64,000 nt of DNA from Epichloe hybrida (Eukaryota; Ascomycota; Sordariomycetes; Hypocreales; Clavicipitaceae). The position numbers and the translations under genes are program-made. Positions 1 to 8,688 of this stretch are shown here, in pieces; position 1 is the first letter of the stretch, and each line of letters opens with the position of its first letter. The DNA lies in the NCBI GenBank assembly GCA_019022495.1, contig JAFEKR010000004.1:1116001-1180000 (forward strand). The letters are read 5' to 3'. The notes below the pieces were generated by a model, which worked only from the letters and a program-made list of their open reading frames with translations, made no database searches and was not told where the DNA came from.

Positions 1-675
1 AATCGAAATTCAGGCTCTCGAGAAACTGCCATTCCTCGTCCGGCGATAGAAGAGAGTTCTTCATCAGCTGTTGGAAAGCCTCGAAGCACCTGACGTCGAT
101 TCGTACGGCATCCTTATAGCACTCCTTGGCTCGGTCAAAGGCATTTTGCTTGGCGTAGCAGATGCCTCTCAGGAAACACATGGCCGCCTCGAATCGCCTA
201 TTGGCCGCTTCCTCCTCGTCCACCTCATCATCGCGCCATCGGTTGCTGTGGCGCGGCTGTGATTTGCGCTTGTTGCTGCCGCCATTGGAAATGAGATGTG
301 TTGGGTTCCGCTCCCCGAGCACGGCGAGAGCTTCTTCGTAGCGAGATTGCTTGATAAGACAATGGCCTGCGAGATATCGGCACGACGGGTTTCGAGAGAT
401 GAGGTCCTGTTTCGAGAGAAATGCCTGCGCACGAGTGTAGTTGCCAGTAGCAAAGTGAACTTGGGCTAGCCAAAAGGCGTCCTGATCATCATCTACGTCA
501 GGAGAGCATATGCAATTAGATCCAAGTTCAGGCAGGGCAGGGGCAGGCCGATCAAGTAGATGTAAAACGAACTAGTCAATGCTAGGAGCTTGTCGCCGAT
601 GAAGATGGCCGATTCATATTGGGCTTTGTTCAAAGCATCTTGCCGCCAATCCCTCAGAAACTTTTCCATCATCAT
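1..675 (-). CDS. CDC16: APC/C TPR subunit CDC16/Cut9 (APC6), N-terminal part, cut by the left window edge
   Basis: Exons run 675-573 and 492 to beyond base 1; the intron 572-493 has GT (gttcgt) and TAG ends and restores one frame. About 198 residues are visible. The start is the MMMEKFLRDWRQ cluster (ATGs at 675, 672 and 669; any could be used). The protein shows helical TPR-like repeats (FWLAQVHFATGNYTRAQ, CRYLAGHCLIKQSRYEEAL, MCFLRGICYAKQNAFDRAK) with an acidic, low-complexity insert between the second and third. This pattern is typical of the N-terminus of Cdc16/Cut9, a scaffold subunit of the anaphase-promoting complex, the nuclear ubiquitin ligase that drives mitotic exit. It is divergent from HIS3 across about 0.5 kb. 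Family identification comes from recognition of the motifs; the rest of the protein lies outside the window. Confidence 0.85.
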
Positions 676-1171
676 GTGGCGACATGTATATTCGACGGGA
701 CTCGGAGGGGGACGAAATAAGGCGAGTATGAAATAAAAGAGACAAGTAAGATACAAGGCTTGAGATTCAAATGTGTATTTGGATATCGTGCACAGCACTG
801 CTGGCGAAAGCAGCGTGATGAAGGCCCGTCGCTTTGTCGAAAGTTGACTTGTTGCTTCTCTCAATCAATCATGTTGCTGCGAGCGCGACCGCTACGGCGC
901 GTCAAGTCCCCCGCCATCAGCCCCAAGTCGTCATGTCATGCTCGCAGCAGGTTCTAGGGGCGTGTGGGTTCCAAAGCACGCCAAAGCACACCAAAGCACA
1001 CGCCCCAGGGCCGACAACGGGGCGGGCAACCAATCCGGTGCCGCGGTGCGAGTCAATCAATCAATCTTCCCGATGTACTTTCCTCCACCTGAAACCATTC
1101 ATTCTTACTTGCTTCCATCTATCTGGTCAGGATTTCGGAACCATTGCTGTGCTTGGCTTTCTGAACCAACA
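676..1171. promoter_or_regulatory. Divergent CDC16/HIS3 intergenic region
   Basis: This 0.5 kb holds both promoters. A near-match to the Cpc1/Gcn4 site (TGACTCG on the minus strand, 1049-1055, one mismatch to TGACTCA) lies about 117 bp before the HIS3 start. Short overlapping direct repeats (gcacaccaaagca-type) occur around 968-1000. No other element is clear. Confidence 0.4.
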
Positions 1172-1949
1172 ATGGGCTCTACCTTACCCGTCCGATCAGC
1201 GGCCCTGGCCCGCGACACCAACGAAACCAAAATCCAGCTCGCCATCAATCTCGACGGCGGTGAATTCCCTGCCGACACCGATGCCCGCCTCCTCAAAGTC
1301 CTCAAGGCCACGACGGGCCACGCCTCGCAATCCAGCAAATCGCAAATCATTTCAGTAAACACCGGAATCGGGTTCCTCGACCACATGCTCCACGCATTAG
1401 CCAAACACGCTGGCTGGAGCTTTGCCATACTCTGCGACGGTGATCTCGACAGTATGTCCTCCCGTCCTTCATTCATTCCCCAACTTATCGAGTCATGGTC
1501 CTCTTCGTGACGCTCACACACTCGTGTTCATCATAGTCGACGACCATCACACCGCCGAAGACTGCTGCATCGCTCTCGGCTATGCCTTTGGCCAAGCGCT
1601 CGGAAATCTCGCCGGTGTCGCCCGTTTCGGCTACGCCTACGCTCCTCTCGATGAGGCCCTGTCCCGTGCGGTCGTCGACCTTTCGAATCGCCCCTTTAGC
1701 GTTGTCGATCTCGGGCTGAAGCGGGAATGGCTTGGGAAGCTCAGCACAGAGATGGTGCCGCACTGCCTGCAGAGCTTTGCACAGGGTGCTCGCGTCACAC
1801 TGCATGTTGACTGCCTACGGGGTGACAATGACCACCACAGGGCTGAGAGTGCATTCAAGGCTCTCGCTGTGGCCATCAAGATGGCTACCAGCCGGGTCAA
1901 GGGTAAGGAGGGCGAGGTTCCCAGCACAAAGGGAACATTGAGCGCCTAG
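1172..1949 (+). CDS. HIS3: Imidazoleglycerol-phosphate dehydratase
   Basis: Exons 1172-1451 and 1537-1949 (intron 85 bp, gtatgt...atcatag) encode 230 residues, the usual size for fungal HIS3. The enzyme removes water from imidazoleglycerol phosphate to give imidazole-acetol phosphate in histidine synthesis. The manganese-binding histidine motifs are visible: [16 protein letters not shown] in exon 1, [10 protein letters not shown] formed across the splice junction, and [15 protein letters not shown] near the C-terminus. The junction recreates the conserved DLDIDDHH stretch, which fixes the intron. The ATG at 1172 gives [20 protein letters not shown], matching the normal N-terminal strand of the family. 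It is convergent with ARG7 and divergent from CDC16. A near-match Cpc1/Gcn4 element sits upstream. Confidence 0.96.
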
Positions 1950-2197
1950 AGAGGTGGTTGCATCTTTATTCGGGGATAATATGGCGCAGGACTGGGCATC
2001 ATTGTGAGCCCATTGGGCAGGTAGCATGTACATGAAGCGCAACGAAGTTTACAGGTGAACGTGAACATGGACATGAATTTCAAATTTAAATTGTGAGGGA
2101 AAAAAAAGGCATCTTTGCTCGAGCACCGGCACCCAAAGAATACAGTCTAATTTTCACACACAAGGGTTAGGGGTAAGACGCCAAGCCAGCTTGTGCT

Positions 2198-3608
2198 TCA
2201 TGTACGGTAATCGCCGTTGATGGTGACGTAGTCGTGGCTGAAATCGCATGTCCAGTGCAAGGCAGTCTTGTCTCCGGTCCCAAGCTTCACCAAAATCTCC
2301 AAGTCTTCCATCTCCAGGATCTCACTGGCCCGCTGCTCGTCGACCTGCTCAGGCTCGCCATTCACAAGCAACTTCAGCTCTTTTGACCCATCGGCAGGAA
2401 TGAACGAGACGTTGGTCTTTTCGGGCACAATCTCGGGAACATCATTTGCGGGCTGCCCGGGTTTTGAGATGAGCGCATAGCCTGCAGCGCACAGGATCCG
2501 CCCCCAGTTCGCATCCTTTCCGTACAAAGCAGTCTTGACAAGTGGTGAAAGAGCAATCGATCGAGCGACCTGACGAGCAGATTCTTCAGAGGCACTTTCG
2601 GCTACGCGAATGGTCACGAACTTTGTTGCGCCTTCGCCGTCGCGAACAATGTACTTGGCCAGGTCGGTTGCGAAGTCGGTCAAGACGGTCTGGAAGGCCT
2701 CGTAATCGGGGGACAGTTCAGATGCGACTTCCTTGCCGCCCGCGGCGCCGTTGGCCAAAAGAGCGACAGTGTCGTTCGTAGAGGTATCGCCATCCACGGT
2801 GATGGAGTTGAAAGACTGATCTACGGCGTGTCGGAGAACATTCGTCATGATGCCCGGTGCAATTGGGGCATCCGTAGCCAAGATGGTCAGCAGGGTGGCC
2901 ATGTTGGGCGCCAGCATACCGGCGCCCTTGGTCATGCCCGCGATACGATACTCAATGCCTGGTGACGAGGGAAGATGGAACGACTTGGACATGAGTTTTG
3001 GAAACGTATCCGTAGTACAGATAGCCTTGGCGCAACTCAGCCAGTCCTTATGGTGGCCACCGGCTTTTCGAACAGCATTGGGAATCTGGTCCACAATCTT
3101 CTGGATTGGCAACCTGCGACAGTCGCGTTAGAGATGGTTGGTGAAAGAGGTCGGGGGAGTGAGTGGCAGATTTTCCCCCTCACCTCAGCCCAATGACTCC
3201 CGTGCTCATGACAATGGTCGAACTCTCTTTTCCGACCCTGCGGTCCGTCGTCTTTGCCATCTGCGCGGCGTCCTGAAGACCTCCGATGCCGGTCACCGCA
3301 TTGGCATTGCCAGAGTTGACGATGACGCTTCGAAGCCCAGCATTGGCTGTGCTCTGGAGGAGTTTCCGACTAAAAGTCACAGGAGCAGCCTGGAATTTGT
3401 TCTTGGTGAAGACGGCAGCCGCGGAGCAATCGCGGTCTGAAGTTACGAGCGCGATGTCGGGCTTGCTCGTGTTGCCGGGCTTGACGCCGCAGAAGACGCC
3501 AGACGCCGAAAAGCCCTTGGGGTACGTGCCTGTTGTCGGGACGTACTTGGCCTTGGCGGCTGGGATGGTGCTGCCAAGGGTGGTGGAATAAGCACGCGTG
3601 AGCTTCAT
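2198..3608 (-). CDS. ARG7: Mitochondrial bifunctional ornithine/glutamate acetyltransferase (ArgJ family)
   Basis: Exons 3608-3184 and 3113-2198 (intron 70 bp) encode 446 residues. The enzyme moves acetyl groups from acetylornithine to glutamate and can acetylate glutamate from acetyl-CoA, closing the acetyl cycle of arginine synthesis in the mitochondrial matrix. The precursor cleaves itself at a conserved threonine: the motif [17 protein letters not shown] is present, with Thr as first residue of the beta chain. The pattern [10 protein letters not shown] near residue 110 and the C-terminal end NGDYRT are also family hallmarks. The N-terminus ([19 protein letters not shown]) is basic and hydroxylated, fitting a matrix-targeting peptide. 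Two perfect TGACTCA boxes precede the gene. ARG7 is the yeast name; other fungi use different symbols. Confidence 0.95.
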
Positions 3609-3743
3609 CTTTGAAAAGGCCTCCCACGCGTGGTGGCAGAGAAGAAAGGTCTGACGTTGAGCTTTTTTCCAGATGTGGGATGAAGATTGGATGTAGACGG
3701 TGGCCGTAGCCGTGGCACTTTGGATGGCGAATGGGGTTCAGAG

Positions 3744-3750
3744 TGACTCA
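3744..3750. promoter_or_regulatory. Perfect Cpc1/Gcn4 box TGACTCA upstream of ARG7
   Basis: The 7-mer lies about 136 bp before the ARG7 ATG, a normal distance for a Gcn4-type activator site. Arginine-pathway genes are classic targets of cross-pathway control in fungi, so binding is a reasonable inference. Confidence 0.65.
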
Positions 3751-3957
3751 ATGGACAATCAATCGACAACGCTTTTTTCCCGATCAAGGTTAAATACGCT
3801 ACGGCACTTCCTGCGTCTATAATCAGGAAACAATTGATACCGCAGTAGTAGGACTGTTTTTTTTTAGACTGTGCATTTTGGGAGTTGATGCGGCGACAAT
3901 GTCAGGGCATCATTCGAGTCATCACCAGCGCGGCTTCGGAAATGCACTTGCGACTTA

Positions 3958-3964
3958 TGACTCA
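3958..3964. promoter_or_regulatory. Second TGACTCA box upstream of ARG7
   Basis: Lies about 350 bp before the ARG7 ATG, with a partial half-site (GAGTCAT, 3915-3921) nearby on the other strand. Confidence 0.5.
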
Positions 3965-4203
3965 GCCTTTTGGGGTGCCATAGTGGAAGCGACATGTCGC
4001 CAGCAAAATATTTCAAGCTTCGAGTAAGCTGTACCTTCTTACACATTTTGCTCGTTTTTTTTTTACTTACACGAAACGATAGTGATACCACACTGATAGA
4101 TATCTCGAACGGCGAATGGAAATGACAAACTTGTGACCATCATACATACCTAGGGTAGAAGACCCCAGCTATTCTGAAGACGAGGTGTGTTTCGGTCATG
4201 GTA

Positions 4204-4212
4204 TACTCCGTA
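4204..4212. repeat. Near-palindrome TACTCCGTA, copy 1
   Basis: One of six exact copies seen in the window (TACTCCGTA or its complement TACGGAGTA), all outside coding exons. Chance predicts about 0.5 copies in 64 kb. Function is unknown; a transcription-factor site or a mobile-element remnant are both possible. Confidence 0.5.
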
Positions 4213-5358
4213 CATACATGTAGTCACGTCAGGCTCCACGAACCCAAATCTGACTGCTCTGCACCTTCTCTGAATGTAATTTGCGTATTAAAGTAGGCAG
4301 CTGCATTAGCCTGCGAACAGCTGTGAACGGCTGAAACTTTCAGGCACCAGCGCAGCCCGCGAACTCGACAGCTCCACCAGCTAAGCCAATCAGAGACTGT
4401 CCTCCCCTGCTTGACTTCCCACCTTACGACTTCACCCCAAACTCAACTTACCTAAGCACAGATCACTCCTGGGAAAATCTGGCTATAAATTGTCCTCCTG
4501 CCCCCCCTCCATTTCCATTTCTTTCTTCCTTTCCTCTCCATCCGAGTGCACGGGCGTCTTCCTTCTCCGTGAAGCGATAAGCTGAGAGAGGAATTTTGCT
4601 AGTTGAAAACTAAATTCAAACCGCTCCTGTTCGATTCGTTGGGCAGGGAATTTTTGGAAATCCTTCTTTTGACCCTTTTTCTTTCATTGCGGTCTGGTCC
4701 CTTGCGGGCTGGCGTGAAGAAGGACAGTAACATCTTGAACCACGATCAGCGAGAGGACTGCTTGGTAGAGGAACACGCGCAAATGTGGTCAGGCACAAGT
4801 CAGGCAGCATTGTGTGTCGCGCACCTGTAGTCACCCGTAGAGTCAATCACATCTGGGTTGTCACAGATGCTCTTCAAGAACAGGTGATCTGTTGTGTTGA
4901 GTGAGATTCAAATATGTGCTGCAGTGTCGGCCAACGCAGATGTTTTTTCGCTGAAGGGTAGACATTGCTCTAGTTGGGCTGTAGGCGACGCTGGGACATG
5001 TCGTCTTGCCGACCTTTGCTGGAAATTGCTGAAAAGCTAGGAAGACGGTTTTCGTGATGGTTTTGCGATGGGCTGGCCACATGAACGGATTTTGTTCGTA
5101 GAAGTAGACACCATATAATCAGCAGCCAAACTTCGTCATGGCTAGATTGAAAGCCGTGGCTCCGGATGGTTCGAATCCAGGATACAAGATGATATTATTT
5201 TCTCGACTCCATCACGTCAAATCACCCATTTCATCTCCCTGATAGGGATTTTTTTTTATTGAAGCAACGCGAACAGAGTGGAAGCCCAGCCTTGCATTGC
5301 GCAACAAGCGGCTTAGCGCGGGGCACCTTCCGGTTCGCATCCCTCCACTCTGCCAGAG

Positions 5359-5365
5359 TGACTCA
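5359..5365. promoter_or_regulatory. TGACTCA box upstream of GCD2
   Basis: Lies about 281 bp before the ATG of the eIF2B delta gene. eIF2B is the target through which phosphorylated eIF2 controls Gcn4/Cpc1 translation, so a Cpc1 site here would make a feedback loop. That link is inference. Confidence 0.45.
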
Positions 5366-5645
5366 ACTTGCCAACAAACTTTTGCCCCAACTGCTCATTG
5401 ACGACACGCTCCACGCCTTGGCGTTCACTTTGGCGACGTGCCACGCATTAGAGAACTATAAAGCTCTTCGTTCGACTACATCAATATTACGTTGAGCTAT
5501 TCAACCAGCCTGCTGCTCCCTCCGACCATCCATCACCCACTCCGTCATCGTCACCATCCCCGTCCCCGTCCCCGTCAGCGTGCCCCTCGTCTCGAATCGC
5601 AGCCCACGAATTGCGCATCTCCGCCCTCATTGCGAATCCGCCCTC

Positions 5646-7090
5646 ATGGCCACTGAAGGAGTCCAGCCTGCAGGAGCAGGCGATTCCGCAGCCGAGAAGG
5701 ACCAGAAGCCCCAGGGCCAAGCAAACACTCAACCCAAAGACCAAGCTGCCCAGGGTAATGTCGCCGGGGGGGAGAAGAAGCTATCAAACGCCGAGTTGAA
5801 AAAGAAGAAGCAAGAAGAAAAGGCCGCGAGACGAGCGCAGGCAAAGGCCACACAAATAGCTCAGCCAGCTGCTGGATCTTCAGGGGCACAGGGATCTGCA
5901 GATGGAGCAAAGGCTGCTGGGAAGGGCAAGGGGAATCCTAAGCAAGGTGGTCTTCCCGTACCTGGCGGACATCAACGCAGTGCGTCACGGGGTGCCCTGC
6001 CATCGATGGTGAAGGAGGTGGCCAAACCCACGATTCCAGAGTGCTTCAGCCATCTATCCATGGCAAAACGTATTGCCATGACACAGGCAGACAAGGACGT
6101 GAACCCTGTTGTGTTGGCGTTGGGACAGCAGATGAGCACTTTTGCCATTAGTGATAGTACCTCGAGGCTGGAGGCTACTCTACTTGCTTTCAAGAAGGTT
6201 CAATTGTCACCGCCTCGTTAATCTGCCCAAACATGTTTCACAAGTTTTTGCTAACAGTATCTTGTTTTGTACAGGTCATTGATGCTTACACCACACCCCA
6301 CAGCAACACCTTCTCCCGCCATTTCACATCCCACGTACTGAACCCTCAGATCGAATACCTCACAGCCTGCCGGCCGATGTGCTTCTCCATGGGCAACGCC
6401 ATCAGGTGGTTGAAGCTGCAGATTTCCAAGATTGACATTGATCTGCCGGACGCTGCGGCAAAGAAGATTCTCTGTCAATCCATCGACAACTTTATCTACG
6501 AACGTATCTTCCTGGCCGACTTTGTCATCGTCAAGACAGCCGCTGACCTGATCAGCCACGACGAAGTGGTTCTAACATATGCTCACCACAAGCTTGTCGA
6601 GCGCGCCTTGCTGCAAGCCAAAGCAGACGGCAAACGATTCAAGGTGATATTGGTAGATGACCCGTTTGAGCGTGTTGGTATCGAACACGCCAAGAGGCTA
6701 GCCGCCGCCGGTATCCCCGTCACCTATGCCTCCGACCTGGGTGCCTCGAGAACGAATCTCCAGGAGGCGACGATTGTGTTTGCCGCAGCCGAGGCCATGT
6801 TCAGCAACGGATCCATGTACGCGCGCGCTGGAACCTGCGACATTGCCACCGTCGCTACTGATTTGGGCGTCCGCGTAGTTGCTTTGAGCGAGACCATTAA
6901 TTTCACGGAACGCGTGTCAATTGACTCGCTGACATACAACGAAATTGACCCCGAGAGAAGCACGGATGAAGGATTCAGGCTGCTGTTTGACACGACAAGA
7001 GACAAGTTCATCTCGGTCGTGGTCACAGAACTGGGTAATTCCTCGGCAATGGCTGTCCCTGCGATTTTGAGAAAATTAGAGGAGCTGTAG
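5646..7090 (+). CDS. GCD2: Translation initiation factor eIF2B, delta subunit
   Basis: Exons 5646-6197 and 6275-7090 (intron 77 bp with GCTAACA branch site at 6250) encode 455 residues. eIF2B exchanges GDP for GTP on eIF2; the alpha, beta and delta subunits form the regulatory core that senses phosphorylated eIF2alpha. The first 115 or so residues are charged and low in complexity with a basic coiled segment (KKLSNAELKKKKQEEKAAR), as in other delta subunits. The rest is the conserved Rossmann-like domain, with YTTPHSNTFSRHF, RPMCFSMGNAIRWLK, ILVDDPFERVG, TYASDLGASRTNL and a C-terminal NEIDPE segment. The donor is GTTCAA rather than GTATGT, yet the FKK-VIDAYTTP junction is clear. Its neighbour ARG7 and a TGACTCA box place it in an amino-acid-control setting. 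Confidence 0.94.
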
Positions 7091-7454
7091 GTACGCACGA
7101 AATACCAATAATAGAATAATGGAGCATTTTCCAGGCAAGACTTGACGGCCAAGCCAGAAAGTCAAGTTTCCCCGTTGCAAAATGCACCTGGTCTCCCAAT
7201 TCTTGCCAACTACAAGCCATATGCTCACGCGTAATGATGCGGTCAACCCGGCACTGATTCCACAAACGAAACTGCCAAGCCTATTCCGAAAGAGCATCGC
7301 CCTTCCACCCCAACAAATATGTACATACAAAACCCCATCATCATAGCACCAGTCCGCTCAGCTCAGTCCAGCCCATACCTTGCAAGTTTCCTCGTGCAAT
7401 GGCCTCGTGCAATGGCCTCGCGCATGGTATTCAGTCACCCGACCCATCCCGCAC
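7091..7454. other. Convergent gap between GCD2 and the small complex I gene
   Basis: Presumed 3' untranslated regions of both neighbours. A short duplicated phrase (gcaatggcctcg) occurs at about 7396-7420. No other feature was seen. Confidence 0.3.
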
Positions 7455-7801
7455 CTACTGCAGCGCCGCCGCCGCCGCCGTCGCCTCAGTGTTCTCCCTC
7501 TCCGCCATTCTCTTCCTCTTCTCCAGCAGGAACGCCTTTCGCTCGCTCAACACGGCAGATTGCCTGTCGTCGACCCCCTGCAACCAGAATCCGAAGCTCG
7601 CGCCGCCGAGGGCATAGGCCGGGTACGTCCACAGGGAGGACTTGTTGAAGAAGGGCCGCATCTCGATGCCAACTTGCCAGAAGCGGACGGCGAGGCCTAC
7701 ATCGATTGTCAGAGTCGAGTCGAGGAGGGCACGGGCCGAGCTGGCGAGGAAAGAAAAGGAACGTTACCGAAGCAGCTCCAGAATGCAATGCGGTGGACCA
7801 T
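7455..7801 (-). CDS. Small membrane protein, probable accessory subunit of mitochondrial complex I
   Basis: Exons 7801-7768 and 7696-7455 (intron 71 bp, gtaacg...gatgtag) encode 91 residues. The spliced N-terminus, MVHRIAFWSCFGLAVRFWQV, is a short hydrophobic helix; a second membrane segment is SLWTYPAYALGGASFGFWLQ, followed by a charged Lys/Arg/Glu helix (RKAFLLEKRKRMAERE) and an alanine-rich tail. I recognise this layout from fungal proteins usually annotated as a 14-kDa-type subunit of NADH:ubiquinone oxidoreductase, but the exact subunit name is uncertain. If right, it sits in the membrane arm in the inner mitochondrial membrane and has no catalytic role. The alternative is another small inner-membrane assembly protein. 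The gene model itself is well supported by splice sites and frame. Confidence 0.6.
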
Positions 7802-8688
7802 GGCGGCGGGCAGATCGTCGCAGAGCAGCGGATTGGGGAAATTTCTCCGCGCGGGGAGTCTTTTTTTTTGTTCGAACGTCGCGGAGGGGGGAGGCTGAGT
7901 TTGTCTTTTTTTTTTTTGTCGCTTTGCCAATGGCGGCACGGGGACGGGGGGGTTCGAATTCACGGAGGGAAGCTTAGCATGAGGGTTGGCGTTGAAGGTA
8001 GGTAGGATTGGTCACGTGTCGGGACACGTGAGCCACTCCTCTTCGACGGGGGGTTGACATGCGTCGCGGGGAGCAGGAGCGCCTTGTCGCCGTCATTCGC
8101 AAGGTTATCCGTTACGATCTTGTCCAAAATTTAAAATCAAAAAAAAAAGCAACAAGGGAATCGCGCGTGGAGGAATCCGTCCCGGTTCACTGGTGATGAA
8201 GTCGCGGCAAGGAAGGCAATAGGAAACCCGAGGTCCGCGGATTCTCATGACTTCCCCGCGATGTTGACGCTAAAGCCGACAAGACGATCAATGAGGAGGA
8301 TTACAGCGCAACATGGGTGTCTCGACTGAGTTATGTCGGAAGACGTTGTCGTCATTTGAGCCTCGCCCTGGTCTTATTATTGGGGCACACTACATCGGTG
8401 GCGGAGAGAACCAACGAACGAAGGGAATTGTGAACAGATTTTCTAAAGTTGAGGGACCTGGTCCAGGCGCATGAAAATAACTTGCGTCATCACCACCCAT
8501 TCTCCCCGGCAGCGGTTGTATTTCTACTCATCTAAACTACATCTACTGTATATGTGTATTCTTAAAATTATGAAGTCATGTCATGCCATGGATGATGGTA
8601 TCCCATGAGCTGTCGCGAGACAACAACCATCTTGGTTTTGTGTAGGACGTTGTTTTAACGCAGTCCGACGCGTGCACTGTCGAGCACA
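7802..8688. other. Intergenic region upstream of the small complex I gene
   Basis: Holds the promoter of the gene at 7801 and the 3' region of the giant ATPase. It contains a palindromic phrase, cacgtgtcgggacacgtg (8013-8030), with two CACGTG E-box cores, and a few poly-A/T runs. No gene was found. Confidence 0.35.
8013..8030. promoter_or_regulatory. Inverted pair of CACGTG E-boxes
   Basis: The 18-bp stretch reads CACGTG-tcggga-CACGTG. It lies about 210-230 bp before the ATG of the small complex I gene. CACGTG is bound by bHLH factors such as Cbf1-, Ino2/4- or Srb-type proteins; two cores six bases apart could form a paired site. No regulator can be named from sequence. Confidence 0.45.

Larger units (their letters stand above)
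3609..5645. promoter_or_regulatory. Divergent ARG7/GCD2 intergenic region, 2.0 kb
   Basis: No gene was found here. It carries three TGACTCA boxes (3744, 3958, 5359), one TACTCCGTA near-palindrome (4204) and a pyrimidine-rich run at about 4497-4565 that resembles a fungal transcription-start region. A run of three CCCCGT units at 5558-5576 lies just before the GCD2 start. Confidence 0.5.

Noticed and set aside
5150..5185. tRNA-like T-loop (ggttcgaatcc) between ARG7 and GCD2
   Set aside because: The flanking T stem does not pair over five bases and no acceptor, D or anticodon arm could be found upstream.
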